The notes beneath the pieces were generated by a model, which saw only the letters and a program-made list of their open reading frames with translations, ran no database searches and was not told the origin of the DNA. From positions 7,864,718 to 7,928,717 of the forward strand of contig JASSKH010000003.1 of NCBI GenBank assembly GCA_031763025.1: DNA of 64,000 nucleotides, given 5' to 3'. The translations under genes were made by a program, and so were the position numbers. Shown here piece by piece: positions 1 through 12,300 of this stretch. Source of the stretch: Macrocystis pyrifera (Eukaryota > Sar > Phaeophyceae > Laminariales > Laminariaceae). The first letter of the stretch is position 1. The number at the start of each line of letters is the position of its first letter.

Positions 1-255
1 GTTACGCGTGGGATACCATCTTAATGCGGGGGGATAACACGTCCACCGTTCACTGGCTTTCCAAGTGTAGTGGGAAGGGGGGCGATTGGGAGTACTCATG
101 CGTCTTTTAGGTTGTCTGCAGGTAGGCAGCAGAAGGTGTTTCAATGCGCTATTCGTCGCCAGTGTGGCAAACACTATAGCGGACGGCATCTCACAATGGG
201 ATCCGGAGGCGATCGACTGTAATCTCCGCGCGTTCCGGCCCGACATTGCTTGACG
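1..255 (+). pseudogene. RNase H end of a DIRS-type retrotransposon polyprotein (decayed)
   Basis: Two frames joined by one frameshift near position 95 read as the C-terminal end of a reverse transcriptase-RNase H protein. The first gives RGDNTSTVHWLSKCSGK; the second gives LMRLLGC followed by VANTIADGISQWDPEAI. The pattern (asymmetric RGDN-S-VHW, then VANT-ADG-SRWDP) is what I know from DIRS/Ngaro-order retrotransposons, in which an RT-RNase H is followed by a tyrosine recombinase. The next block is exactly such a recombinase, which supports the call. The upstream RT lies outside the window. Frameshifts and an in-frame stop make it nonfunctional. Confidence 0.75.
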
Positions 256-1273
256 CCGACAGGTTCTGGGGCCAGCCGGCGTCTCGCAATGCTCAGGAGT
301 GTTGGCAGCCAGCTTATCTCCGAGTTGGCTGCGCCTTCGTCTCACCGAGTATATACGTCAGATTTCCTGCCTCGGGCCTCTTTTCGGGGCCTGATTGACG
401 GCAAACACTTCGATGCGGTAGCTTTCAATACGGATAAGATCCAGGCGTTGCTCGAGTTTGCAGCGTGGTGTCCGTTGGAGGGAAACTATTGCGGTTGAAC
501 TGTCGGCCGTTCCACACTTCCATCGCGTCAATCTGCTAATTGAATTGCCAACGTCGTCGCCCCTTATTATATGTGCACTGAAGGGAGTGGCGCGGTCGTA
601 CGCTGCCTCAGGTACCCCGAAAATACTTCGTCCCCCCATTTCGTGAAACACACTGTTGGGAGGATAGAATCTCGCCCTGTCACGGGAACCGGGCGGCCGA
701 GTTCTTTGGATATCCCACGAAACCTTCGCGTCACCTACCGGTGTGGTACAGCCCAGCCCTTGCACTGCTTGGCGAGGGGAGACGTGGCATTGTCGGGGGG
801 GGGGGGGGGGGCGTTTGACCTCGTTGGAGTGGCACCAGGCCACCAAGCATCGAAATTCGGCTTCGATACCGTAAAGGTGACCAGATCCAACGGTGGTTGG
901 TTATAGTGCGTACACGCGGTAACAACTGGGGAGCGCGTTCCGGGTAAAAGCAGGCACCGGCGCCGTCGCTCTCATGGTGGAATTGTTGTCGGGCTATCGG
1001 ACACTGCCGAAGAACGTCCCCCTGTCATCGTATCAGTATGGTAGCGAGATTAGAGTGTGCAAGTACCAGGAGGCCCTCGAGTCGCTTCGCCAGTTGGTAG
1101 CGAAAGCAGATGATCCCAGCGAGGTCACCCTTCACTCATTGAGTATCGGTGCAGCCACTACGCTGGTGGCCCGGGGGGAGGTGCCGCAGACGGTAATTCA
1201 GAGATATGGTAAATTGAAGTCTTCAGGTATTCCAAGCTATATACCGGGAATATTCCAGAAGGCGCGGGTATAG
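256..1273 (+). pseudogene. Tyrosine recombinase of a DIRS-type retrotransposon (decayed)
   Basis: A tyrosine (phage-integrase-like) recombinase that would integrate the circular DNA copy of the element. It is readable only by changing frame: about 250-498 (SASDF-like core with ASFRGLIDGKHFDAVAF), 485-646 (AVPHFHRVNLLIELPTSS), about 740-900 (LHCLARGDVAL) and 974-1273 (MVELLSGYRTLPKNVPLSS to the end). In the last segment the catalytic box reads LHSLSIGAATTL where an H-x-x-R box is expected, so the arginine is replaced by serine. A tyrosine remains in GIPSYIPG near the expected nucleophile. A poly-G run of 17 bases (about 795) breaks one segment. It follows the RNase H remnant in the normal DIRS order and is clearly dead. 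Confidence 0.75.
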
Positions 1274-2723
1274 TATTTCGTAAACTAGGAGGACGCGTTC
1301 TAGGATAGCGGTAGCACATTTCCGTCAAAGTGTTGTCTGAATGACCGGGCTCCTTAACCCCATATCGTCGCAATGTCTATCTTGTTTCGGAAAATGTCGT
1401 GTTATTTGGGTACTTGGGCCATGGGATTATTTATCGGGATGCTATCTGATTTTCGCTGAAGTCAGTTTTCGGGTGAGGTATGGAGCTCTTCAACTTTGGA
1501 GCCTCAGAAAATTTAGGGTGAACCTCTATCGCAGAACGCCTCGAGATACTGGGAAGACAGGGCAGAGGCAACCAGGTCAGGGTACTATATGGGGCCACAC
1601 ACTGAAGAATCGACGCGATCTCGGAGTTGGGGCATGTCAATGGTTTTCTCTCAGTCGTCCGAGACTGCGTGTGTTAGGGCCCCGGCCAGTCAGCTGGGAG
1701 GTAGGGGACTCTCGGGTACTGGAGCGAAAAGGAGAGCCGGTGCCGCGACTCTCGTACTACGCCAGTGGACCCCGCCCCCCCCCCGACGTGGCAGAGAACA
1801 ACAACACGACAATTCGAAGGATATACGTTAGAGGTTTAATTCGCAATATAATATGAATAAAATGGACCTTGCTGTTTGTTGTTGAAGATACGTTTCTTTG
1901 TTGGTCAGCTGGCAAGTGGTGCCGTTTCACGCCTAATCTACCCGCCGTGCCAACGGTTTCAGCCATGCTACGTACGTACCAGTATCATACAGCCCCGAGC
2001 CCCGACAGCCCTGGGCCCTGGAAATGTCAAGCCTACTACTACCGTACAACTACTAGCTAATACTGCATACCAGGTATATATTACAGATTGTGGTACTTCG
2101 TGTCTTCTGCGCCTCTAGAAGTATCTCTTTAGTATGTATCTGGCGTGCGTAGGGGTCCGAAAAAACGCCGCTTTAGCTCGTACGGGAGCTCTGGCGAGCT
2201 CTGGAGTACTGATATCTGGAATCTTCCTGATGACATTGATTCTCGTGAGCTTTTGAGATTTTGTGAGACATCAAGAATCAATTTTATTCATTTAAAATGT
2301 TGAAATGTGCACGTTGTGTGCCAGGTTTTATGAGTATTGCCTGCACAGGTTACAGCCCCAAAGACACCCCTCACGCAATCACTACCCTCGTTTATCCCAC
2401 CTTGGTCCAGCAAAGAAATCAGTCCACAACTCTTGAAAGAATACCACTACTCGCAGAAGCTGGGGGCTGCGTCCGCTGCACGTATCACAGGTTTAGCATA
2501 TATATATACCTGGTAAATATCACCATCGTGGTGAGACAACCAATGATCGTGTCATGGCATCACTTTCCGGTGGATCCGCGCATGGATCCCCGGTGGACCG
2601 ATGCGGGTAAATCGCTGGTTACTTTGTTTGCTCGGTTTGTCGTCCTGTCGGGAGAAAATATGTACGGGTATCTGCACACAGTGGTACTACTGCTGTGTAT
2701 AATCAGGCCTATAATCCTACCTG
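1274..2723. other. Unassigned sequence
   Basis: No recognisable gene. Open frames of 160-171 codons exist (for example 1341-1856 and 2297-2779, plus strand), but they lack any family signature and have low-complexity translations. The 1274-1860 part may be the 3' end of the DIRS-type element. TACCAGGTA sits at 2068 and TACCTGGTA at 2507. Confidence 0.5.
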
Positions 2724-2812
2724 AACCCTTTTGGAACTGCAGTCCCGTTTTGGGGACGAACCACTCACATTCTAAGTAATCGTCCCAAAAACTGGACTGC
2801 AGTCCTAAGAAA
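2724..2812. mobile_element. Palindromic MITE, family B (piggyBac-like ends)
   Basis: Near-palindrome with arms CCCTTTTGGAACTGCAGTCC and its complement, each followed inward by CCCGTTTTGGGGAC or a variant. The same arms recur at 14817, 23542, 23768/27936, 56264, 57055 and 62569. Better-preserved copies begin with CCCTT, end with AAGGG and are flanked by TTAA or TTGA, as expected for piggyBac-type elements. Confidence 0.65.
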
Positions 2813-4389
2813 GATTTACAGCAGCGAAACACACGTTTTCCTTCTGGGCCCTAATTGCTCGGGGAACAGGCGCGAGCTGCAAAATATGAAGCTCGTGTAC
2901 TATTAATAACTGTGTACCCCCCCCATCGCACAATATTTCTTCTTTCAGGAATGTTTTGATCGATCAGCGGTGAAGCTCATGCTGCACATTGTCGGATGGC
3001 AAGCCTAATAATATTACAGCTGTACTTGTTGCAAATACAACATGAATACGTAGAAAAGTATCACGAGAACACTACTCGCACCATCGTACATTTTTTCAGG
3101 GGAGCCAGGCACACCGTCCAACGCATGACTGCCGTCGTAGCTTCGCACAGACGTGCGATCGTAGGTCGGCGCTCGTTTCCAAACTTCAACCAACATGTAT
3201 GTATGTGGTCTCTTCACCACCACCACCAGATATTTCCCAAAAACACCCCCCCCTCTGTAGGGCATTGTTTCGCAGCCTTCCCGTTCCCGTTCCCTTTGTG
3301 GAAGAATCGAGCGCTGAGAAACGATCGCACCTCCATGCGAAACCGAGGAGCGCTATACGGTACCGTGTACGGTACTCTGTGGTACTGCTGGGTACTCGGT
3401 GATACGGACCAAAAAACGACGAGCGCAAGCGCAATCTACATGTAAATATTGGCCTACGTAGAGAAGAGCGTGCAGCAGTACGAGTATCACCGCGCCGCGC
3501 GCCCTTGCGTGGCGGTTCGGCAACGTCCCCTACCCGAGCAGCCCGGGTTGTATTCCTGCCTTCACGTGGCTGTGAGCTGCACAGTAATACAGCAGTAGTA
3601 GTCCCTCTATAGTGCCGGTATGTATGGCCCAATCAACAATACGGGCACCGTATATATAGCGGCAACCGGCACTAATTACTCCGCAAACTACCGCACTGGT
3701 TGATTCCATCTATCTGTGCCAAGCGAATCCCACAGGCACTATAGCGGGAAGCCGGCACCATAGAGGGACTATTGGTTCGACCCGTATATCCGGTCCGTTC
3801 CAGGGGGGGAGAGTGTTATGAGGCTTAGATTGGGTAGGCGATTGGTTAACCTTTTACCTTTAGCCCAACGGACTAAGACCTTAACATTTCAACGTGTTTC
3901 CCTCTGAAGACTCCAAAACCAAAAACGTTTCTCTCTGAAGACTCCGAAACGAGAGGGGTGAACGAGCTTCACCCACTGATCAATTGATCACGATCGATGT
4001 CATGGCATGTATATAGGCGGCATGCTGAATTGGGTGTGGCGTTTATTAATAGTAGCAGTAACACTCGAAGCTACAGTAAATAAAGTGTTGCTGATGGGAG
4101 TGTGAAGACACGCACGCTGCTTGAGTGGTGCAGTAAAAAATGCGCAGCAAGCAAAAAAAAACACCTTGCCCTGCTCGGGGGCCCACGAAAAAAAATATCC
4201 CGATACCCCACAACCCAGTTTCGAGACCCAGACATGGGGTGGGGGTATACTATTAATAAAACCATTTTTTTTTATAATTTTTAAAGTACGTCATTTGAAA
4301 TACGAATCTGATTTGAAAAAAAAAAAAGTTCTCGTACCCGTAGTTTCGTCCATAAATCCCAACGCACTCGTTTTTCTTTTCATTTTGAT
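2813..4389. other. Noncoding sequence with short inverted motifs
   Basis: No supportable gene. A 148-codon open frame on the minus strand (3186-3632) is Arg/Ser-rich and matches nothing I know. Around 3630-3770 there are repeated GCCGGCAC / TATAGCGG motifs that recur near 21970 and 28190-28380, so this is probably a shared old repeat. TATTAATA octamers occur at 2901, 4044 and 4251. Confidence 0.4.
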
Positions 4390-4503
4390 ACTGAACGAGT
4401 GTAGGTACACTGAACGAATGTAGGTACACTGAACGAGTGTAGGTACACTGAACGAGTGTAGGTACACCGAACGAGTGTAGGTACACTGAACGGGTGTAGG
4501 TCG
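4390..4503. repeat. 19-bp minisatellite, six units
   Basis: Six head-to-tail copies of ACTGAACGAGTGTAGGTAC with only a few substitutions. The unit length is not a multiple of three, so all three minus-strand frames give similar Thr/Val/Tyr-rich peptides. These are not genes. Confidence 0.95.
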
Positions 4504-4777
4504 TTTTCTCTTTTTGTTGAGCATCCCTGTCCTACTTGTGCGCACCTGGTAGAAGAAATAGTACCTGGTAGCAAATGCACGTCGACGGTTACGTAATCCT
4601 GCGGCCTTGGTGAGCCTTCATGCATGGCACGAGTCAACACGCGTACAGTAGTACGCGACAGCGCTTTGATGGAGAGTCGGGTATTGCTGATGGGACTCGA
4701 GGCTCGAGGCTCGAGGGTTTACCGCAATAATGCAAGTAAATGCCTCCCCTCTCATATTTTATATACATTATATATGG

Positions 4778-4855
4778 GTTGGGTTGGCGTCGGTTGGCAA
4801 CGACACTGTAAAACATGCCGCTCACTACGTGAGCTAGACATCCAGGGTACCGTTT
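4778..4855 (+). repeat. 75-bp dispersed repeat (copy 1 of 2)
   Basis: Shares about 75 bases with 56086-56160, including TTGGCGTCGGTTGGC and GTGAGCTAGACA. It directly abuts the poly-T end of the retroposon at 4856. Confidence 0.8.
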
Positions 4856-5297
4856 TTTTTTGTTTTTTTTTTTGGCGGTCGCCCACAGCTGGTCGTCTAG
4901 TTAGATAATTTGTGCGAAGTAAATAACCTTTACTCTGCACAAGGGAATTGGTCGTATCACGTAGTGTTCAAGGTAAGGCACCCATGAGAGGCAGTTACAT
5001 AGTACTCCCATTGCTGTCTCTGGAAGTGGCCACACGGGAAATTAAACTAACTCATTGAAGCTGTCATCCATATATGCAAGTCCGCCTCACAATCGGTGCT
5101 TAGTAGGATGCAGCTCACCCTTCATGCGACTCGCCGGACAACTCACGGCGCTTCGCGCTTGGTGCAAGCAATGTCTGCCTGGTCGGTGAAAACCCGACAT
5201 GCTCCGTCCCGGCATTGTAGGGATGCGAGGGTTTATGGTCATACGACTACGGCCATGCATGAGATCAAGTACATCTCTCTTATCGAGTACATCCCCC
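4856..5297 (-). mobile_element. SINE-like retroposon R2 (minus-strand copy)
   Basis: About 440 bp matching 19393-19862 in the opposite orientation. Read on the minus strand it starts at a G-run (C-run on plus at about 5291), continues through TGTACTCGATAAGAGAG and CCGACCAGGCAGACATTGC, and ends in GGCGACCGCC plus a poly-A tail. A 3' poly-A tail and a shared body at dispersed sites indicate retroposition. I see no RNA polymerase III boxes with confidence. Confidence 0.75.
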
Positions 5298-5408
5298 CCC
5301 TCATATTAAAGGCCCCGGGGCCCTATATTTAGCAAAAACGGGCAAAACCCGGAGTAAACGCTCCCTGTTGAAGCAAAAATGCTAAAAACGCTCCGGCCAC
5401 ACAGTAAA

Positions 5409-5482
<74 letters not shown>

Positions 5483-5890
5483 CCCCACCTATGATAATTT
5501 GTTGGGGTAAACGCCCCGGGGCCGAGCCCCACTAAACGCTCCAAAGCGAAGCTCGGAGGGTAAACGCGAGAGTGTGGTCCGTGGTGTACCTTCCCCAGGA
5601 GTTTGAGTGGTCGTCAATGGTTGCATAGACGGTGGGCGCCTGGTCGGTGCCGCTGCCAACACCCACCTGCTGCTGAGCTCCGTGTGAGAGAGGTGTGTGA
5701 ATGTTTTTCTTTTCTTTTCTTTTTATCGCCCTATTATAGGAGGCCAAAATGTCCGAAATATTTTTCAGGAAACGCCCGGCCACACGGTCAACGCCCCTGG
5801 GCGTATTTATACTACTGCAAAATCATAGCGCCCCGGGGGGCGTTTACTCGCAGTAACTACGGCAAAAATATTCCCCGACGCCCACCAGAT
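5298..5890. repeat. GC-rich block of repeated AAACGCYCC motifs with a long poly-C
   Basis: The sequence repeats variants of GGGGCGTTTAC / AAACGCTCC / CGCCCCGGGGC in both orientations about ten times, around an uninterrupted C-run. The glycine-only minus-strand frames here come from the C-run and are not genes. Confidence 0.7.
5411..5481. repeat. 71-base poly-C homopolymer
   Basis: Seventy-one consecutive C residues, the longest single-base run in the window. Length may be affected by sequencing or assembly error. Confidence 0.9.
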
Positions 5891-7349
5891 AGTGTCCATC
5901 AAGCTTGACGATGCTGCTCTCTGTGGTGCAAAATGTCGACCCTGCTTGATATTACTAGTCAATGTAACGTGCTATGTGTACTTCTTCTAAATACAAGATA
6001 CCGGTCGCCGCCCGGTGCCATGCATGCCCGTGCCCTCGCATCAGCGTACAGCCAAAATCTGAGAGAACGATGCTACTCGCAGTTCATTCCAACCGCGTGC
6101 GCGAGTAGCATCGTTCCGTTGAGTCAGTATTCAAGGTGTTGCCTATTTCCGAAGTGCGTACCGGTACCGGTCTCACCTCTACAAGCAGCACGGCATCACC
6201 ACCGTCGGCGCACGGTGCTAGCTGTCCCCGTTCCAAAATACCGGAGGACACAAAAACCACGGCAGTGCCGCATAGCAGTACTCGTAGACAACTCGGACCA
6301 CAATACTCGTAGACGACCAGGTCAGCACACTCGTTGCCACTTCGGTCACAACACTCTTGGACAAAACTTGGTCAGATCAGCGCCGACTCTGCGCTGTGAG
6401 TACTCCTTTCCAACGACCAATCAGCGCAGTACTGCTCTTAGACCCACGGCGAGCGCCTGCAACAGCACGTGCCACCTGGCACGACCCGAAGTTCTACGAA
6501 CAGTTTGCTTTACTTCGGAGCCCACTGTTTCCACCAGGCATCCACCCGAAAAGACACCACCGACACGGATCGAAGCTTAACATGAGCGCGCCGAGACGCC
6601 GAGCGACCGCAACCCTCACCCAAACACGGTGTATCGAGTACCGTTCAACACGCAACCGGTGTAACATGTGAACAAAAAAAAAGGGACGTGATACCTATCG
6701 ACGGGGAATATCACGAGAAATTTCAGCGAGAGGGTGTCTCCCCCCTCCCAACAAGGAGGGACCGCGCACCGCCCCTTCCGTGCTGACCGAAGATTTTTTG
6801 CCGGGGTTGGCAACCAAGCCTAATTCTCTCTTCTCCCTTCAGACACGCAAAGGTTTACACGGAATGGTAGAAATGCCTCATACCGGAGAACCCAGCATCG
6901 CTTTCAAGCGTTTCGGGGATGGAGACAGGTTTACAGGCTCTCTTACCATTTAAAAGTCATTGTACGATTGCGCCATCGGGTATCTTCTAAGATCTCGTCG
7001 GTAAGATCTCGGTACAGTCCTTCGCCGACGGTCGAATCTTGATAGATTACGTCCCCGATATCACCCGAATATGCCTCAGAAAATGTACCTGGTACCATGT
7101 ATAAAAACACACATGACTACCTGATACTAATGTGTGTGTTAATATATATATATATATATGTACCAGGTACCCTGTATACAGCATGTACGAGTCGCACGAG
7201 GAACAAAAAATCGTGCATAAACGCAAAACGTACCGACACGCAGTTGTCTTAGAATCAGACGCCAGGGAGCCAGCTAAAACCTATTTTCAAGAAGTGCACT
7301 CACACCACAGGAAAATATTGCACGAGCGGGGGAGGCCCACCGCCGCCTG
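5891..7349. other. Unassigned sequence with a perfect hairpin
   Basis: No recognised gene. A 215-codon plus-strand frame (5933-6580) is His/Arg/Pro-rich without a family signature. Inside it lies a perfect 16-bp stem: GAACGATGCTACTCGC at 6065-6080 pairs with 6101-6116 across a 20-base loop. TACCTGGTA is at 7086, and TACCAGGTA at 7161 follows a TA repeat. Confidence 0.5.
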
Positions 7350-7751
7350 CTAGCTCTCGGCGAGTTCGTCCAATATTTCGAAGCAGTCCGGACGGTCTAA
7401 CGAATCGTCCGCCAACAGTTGGCTCACAAAAGCAGTGTTCAGTAAACCACTCGCCGCCTTCGGCTGTAACGCCGTTCCCGCTGCACCTGACCTAAACAAA
7501 TCTACGACCCCGCCGTCTCCGACGGAACCTAAATTCCCGAGCCCCCTCGAGAGCAGGTAGCTACACCAAAACTCGAGCATAAGCACCCCAAGCGAGTACA
7601 CATCCGAGTGCGAGTCCACCTTAGAACCGCGTCGGTGCTCGGGGCTGCAGAAGTGTTGTTGCACGCTCTCTGCTGGTGGGGGCGGTCGGCGACAGCCCGG
7701 GGGGGTGGCTTGGCTCACGCCTCCCACGCGGCACGTGCCATCTGCGGCTAC
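7350..7751 (-). CDS. Pseudokinase exon 3 (C-lobe, stop codon)
   Basis: The acceptor is ...AATGAAG before GTAGCC; the exon is phase 0. It encodes VAADGTCRVGGVSQA (the beta7-beta8 turn with GVS in place of DFG), the APE-like CSPEH, the helix F motif SDVYSLGVLMLEFW and the terminal RPDCFEIL. The TAG stop is at 7352-7350. Upstream of the acceptor the frame is closed by TGA, so the exon cannot extend further. Confidence 0.75.
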   Translation of the reverse strand, partial: VAADGTCRVGGVSQATPPGCRRPPPPAESVQQHFCSPEHRRGSKVDSHSDVYSLGVLMLEFWCSYLLSRGLGNLGSVGDGGVVDLFRSGAAGTALQPKAASGLLNTAFVSQLLADDSLDRPDCFEILDELAES

Positions 7752-9277
7752 CTTCATTAATCAATACGATGGGTGCATGCATGGGGTCGGGATTTTCAGC
7801 GGCAGCCGCGGGATTGTCAGCATCTGCAACAACAGAAGCAGCAGCAGCAAGAGCACTAGCAGTAGCAAAAGCAGTAGCAGTAGCAGTAGCAGTAGCAGTA
7901 GCAGTAGAGGTAGCAACGGCAAAGAAAAGCGTGTTAGGTGGCTGTGTTGCTCGCAGTCACTACAAGTACACATAGCCCGCCTATCACACGAAATACGTTT
8001 GCACGGTAGTCTATGATACGAGAAAACGTCTGCACAGTAGTGCTACAAGAACTCGATCAAATACCGAACGAAATCGGTGTGAGGCGTTGAAAGTGAAGTC
8101 GGAAACCGCCGCTCGCAATGTGCTGGTTGTTATCGGCAGGCGTTCAACTTTCGCGTGACGTTGGGGGCGAAGCGGTGTACTCGTTTGTTGTACTCGCCTG
8201 GGCCATTTGACCTCTTACCACGCCCTTTCGAGACGCCTCTCGGGGTGGGCAATCGAGCCCTTAAGTAGAATCACGTGGGATTCTATCCCTGTTTCGTTGA
8301 AACTGGCTTTGCAAATAGTCGCGCAAGAAAAAAAATAGTGTCCCCTTTGTAGGATCTCAAGCTGGCACCACTTGAAATATAAACGCGACCGACACCAGTC
8401 AAACAAGAGATGCTGGGCACAACGACAAGAGACTGTTTCATCTCTACCGAGCACACGGCACAGGAACAGAACAAGAAATAGCAAGCTGTTTGGAGGGGGG
8501 AAAAAGCGACACACAATGAAGGAAGCACGGTCGGATGCTAATCGGGAACTACGAAATTGGGAGAGCACGTGTGCCTGACGCTTGAGAAACAAAGGTTTTC
8601 GGACAGAAGTCGCCCCCGCCTCGACGCTCACCCACACACTGCCCGGATGAATGTTATTGTGGACAACCCCCTGTGTATGCAAGTGATCCACACCGCGAAC
8701 CACCTGCAGGAACATCACCACCAGTTGTCTCCACACGATCACCCAATCTTCAGCCGCGGACACCGCCACCATCTCCCCTCCTCGCGCGCCCGGCGCAGCG
8801 GTCCGCGGTCTGAACTCCGTCTCGAACCACAGTCGCAGCGGCAGAAAGTCCGGCAGCAGCAGGTAGGATGCTAAACGGAGTGTGCGCTTCTTCTGCCCGG
8901 CAGCCCGGCTATCGCCGCCGCCATCTTCCCTCCCCCCGTTGCGGAATGCACACCCCTGATCAGCAACGGGATCGCATTGTTCCTTATCCAACGGCGGCAC
9001 TAACGGCGCCGAGACCCCGCAGACGGCCTCGAGTCCCACCTCCGTCCTACCAGCGGCGGTCGACTTGGGCTCAGCGATCCCTCTCCAGCCCGTAGTGTCG
9101 TCCCCGCCCCAGCGGTTCTGCTCTTTCGATGCTCCGAAACGCTGGATTCTGCCCTCGCTGACACCGTACGAGTCGCTGCCTGATATGCCGTCATATTCCC
9201 CTTCTTCCGAGACGTCATCGTCGCCGTCGACGTCCGCCACGGTAAGAGGAACACACGAACGGAGAAGAAAAGCGGCG

Positions 9278-9318
<41 letters not shown>

Positions 9319-12300
9319 CTGACCTCTCAAGGCGCCACCGACAACGGATGAAGGATCAGCCGGCGGCGCGCGTTCCAGGCCGGGGCGCCTCGCGGGACAA
9401 AAGTCACAACGCACAGGCACGGGGCTCGAAAGGCGGGGTTGCCGCGCGCAGCCACCGTGGGAGCGCGGGGTTTCTCGACACGGAAAGGTGCCGCTCGGGA
9501 GGCTCTCGGCGGTTGCGGACCCCAGTGTCGCTTGTGTCACCGCCGGTGGTCGATCGATGCTGGTGGCTAAAGCCCCCGCTCTTCTTCTTGGGTGCGGTTC
9601 GCGAAACAAGTTGTTTGTCGGATGCGCGCCTGCTCTCTGCTCCAGCCACCCGCGCTCCAGGGGAACGATGGATTCGTGGGACAAGGAGTCCAGGAGTCGC
9701 GCCTCGCGGAGCATGAGCTCCCGCAGGCGCCCCAGCTGCGGAACAGCAATCCTCTCGGGCAAGTGAAACCTGCAGCACAACAGAAGCGTACCGTTAGCAC
9801 ACAGTCAGGCAAGGTTTTGGCGACAACAAAGGGTCGCTGCTGCAGTCCACCGGAGGGATGCATCATAAACACAACTATACCTTTGTCTTCGCTGGTGGTT
9901 TGGTTGTTTGCTGGTCGTGAGAGTTTCGAGCGGAGTTTAGCGTAGCACCACCAGCTGACAGCATGGGACGTATGCACGGCACGAATAGCCCGGATTTTTT
10001 TCAGCGCTGACAGCTGCGAGTATTGCCAGCAGCTGTCATGATCATGTAGGTGACAGGAAACGACTAGACCGCACTGACGTTTTTGATAAAACAGCAAAAC
10101 ACGCAGCAGGCATTCTTCAGTATTTGTTTTCAGTAGCTGCTGCTGCTCCTGCTCATTTGCTGCTGCAACTGTACTTCACGGCATTGCTGCTGCTTGGCCG
10201 CTTCTACTGATGTTGCTGCTGCCACTGAAGCGCCACTGTTGCTGGTGTTTGTTGTTGCGGGGTTTTATGAAAGAAAAAAGTAAACAACACAAAAAAAAAA
10301 CACAAACCCCAGAGGCCACTATACACAACAAACACGGGGGGGGGTGATTCCTGTACGGAACCAAAGTATCAGTACGCACTTGCAGCTTTATTTTTACCCG
10401 GTGCGTGATTTTACGCTACACCATCCCATCCCCCAGTCTAGGCAAAAAAAAGCTCTGTTGGGTGATGCGGGTGCGGTCTTTGTGAGTATGTATGTAGTTG
10501 CTGCTGTCTTTGTTGTTGCCGTTGCTGCTGTGGCTGTCCTGCTATTATTGCTGCCCTGCCGCTAAGGTGCTGGATACGGCGGCTTACCTCGTATACACTG
10601 AACAATGGCATTGTGACACTACGACCGCTTGCTGTGAGCAATCTACGTAAAACGTTCATAATTCGTCACACTACAAATTGGTCCGATTTGGGCTTTCTTT
10701 TTCCTCAACTCCGAAAGGAAGTATTTTATACATGGTACTGGATACATACATGAGCCGCTGCTACACATCGATGCTCGCTTGTTATTCTCAGCTCTCCAAG
10801 GACAAAGAGAGGTCTTGCGGGTGAGGCCAGCTCTCGTGAATGGCACCGGGCCGGGCCGCGCCGTTCCGCCCTGCTGTGTCCGCGATATTTTCAAGTCACG
10901 GGACCGGACCCGTAAAATTACCAGATCTCGGGCCTGGGCCCGACCCGGCCCGTGAAATTTTCCGAATGGCAAACCTGGTCCGGCTCGGCCTGTGAGACTC
11001 TGAGAGCCCAGTGAAATAGGGCTCTCACGGGCCGGGTTTGGTTTTCCCGACCCGTGAGATTACCCGCGGGTCAACCATAGCAACCCCACGAGTTCATCGG
11101 TGCGAGCGGTTGAGTTCGGGGGTAAAAATTGTTCCAATCTCTCACTTCGGGGCGATAAAACAGTTTCAACTATTAACAAAATTCCAATTTGAAAAAGCTA
11201 ACATCTCATTGTCTTTGATTAGATCTGGACGACACGAAAAAAGGTAGCACGCTTGCGGTATCTGTTGCGGTGGGGTCGGGGGGAGTGAGGAGTTGATCCG
11301 ACACGAGGAGGCATGTTCAAGGTAGCCGAAGCGGCGTGTGCGAAATTGGGCCGTGACGATGATATAAGATTCTTAGCACAGCTAGCCGGTCGACATTGCC
11401 TCAAAACAAATCAAGGCCTTCGCAACCCAGCGATGCGTCCCGCTGCACCTACCACACGAGCATCGACGAATCGGCCAAAAAACGAGTTCGTTCAAGGACC
11501 AGATAACCCCATCGCCGCCGCTGTCCCGTGGGTCTTAGGGCTACTTCCGCTCACGCGAGAGACCCCGACAGTGAAAAATTAGGCGCCAACCGAAAAATTA
11601 GGCGCGGTCGGCGGAGCGCCTGCGACGACGCACGCATGCCGTGCTCGCCTCTGTGGTTGCATCGGGTGTTATATGTAAATCTGAACCTTCTTTAGATTTA
11701 CGTAATTTCCCGAGAGGACTCAAAACACTCGACTCTACTTTTCAGGGGTGGGGTTTATATCTATACATTGGCCGTGCACACATTCGGAATGCGGAACATC
11801 AACACAGGCGTTAGGCCGAAAGCGGCCCGCGATTTTTTTGGCGGGGTTCTTACGGGCTCACGGGTCGGCCCGCGCGTCGACAACGAGAAACCTCGCGGGT
11901 CGATTAACGGGCCGAGTTGGCCAGGATCGTGAAAAAAAACCCGTATATCACGCGTTTCGGCCGGGCCCGACCCGGTCTGAGCCGCGAGATTTTCAGGTTA
12001 TGCGCCTCAGTTTCGATCTGGGCCGTGTTTTAAGATTATGCCCCCCCCGACCTGGCCCGGTCCGTGAGAGTACTCGACCCGCCCCCCCCCCCGACCTGGC
12101 CCGGTCCGTGAGAGTACTCGACCCGGCCCCCCCCGACCTGGCCCCGTCCGTGAGAGTACTCGACCCGGCCCGGTTAGACCCGCGAGATTTTCAAATGTCC
12201 AATCCCTGCGCGGCCCAAGTCGTGATACTAACAGATTGTAAAACCGGCCCGACCCGTGAGATTGTTCCCACCCTCGGCTCGGTCCGCGGGCCTCGGTCCA

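Noticed and set aside
4253-4640. Overlapping minus-strand frames rich in Thr-Tyr-Thr-Arg and Val-Tyr-Leu-His
   Set aside because: A 19-bp minisatellite reads open in all three frames; no flanking gene.
5306-5544. Poly-glycine open frames on the minus strand
   Set aside because: Produced entirely by the 71-base C-run; no other coding signal.
7761-7973. Leucine-rich 70-codon frame (minus) and Ser/Ala-rich frames (plus)
   Set aside because: AGC/AGT microsatellite translated in different frames; lies in the pseudokinase intron.
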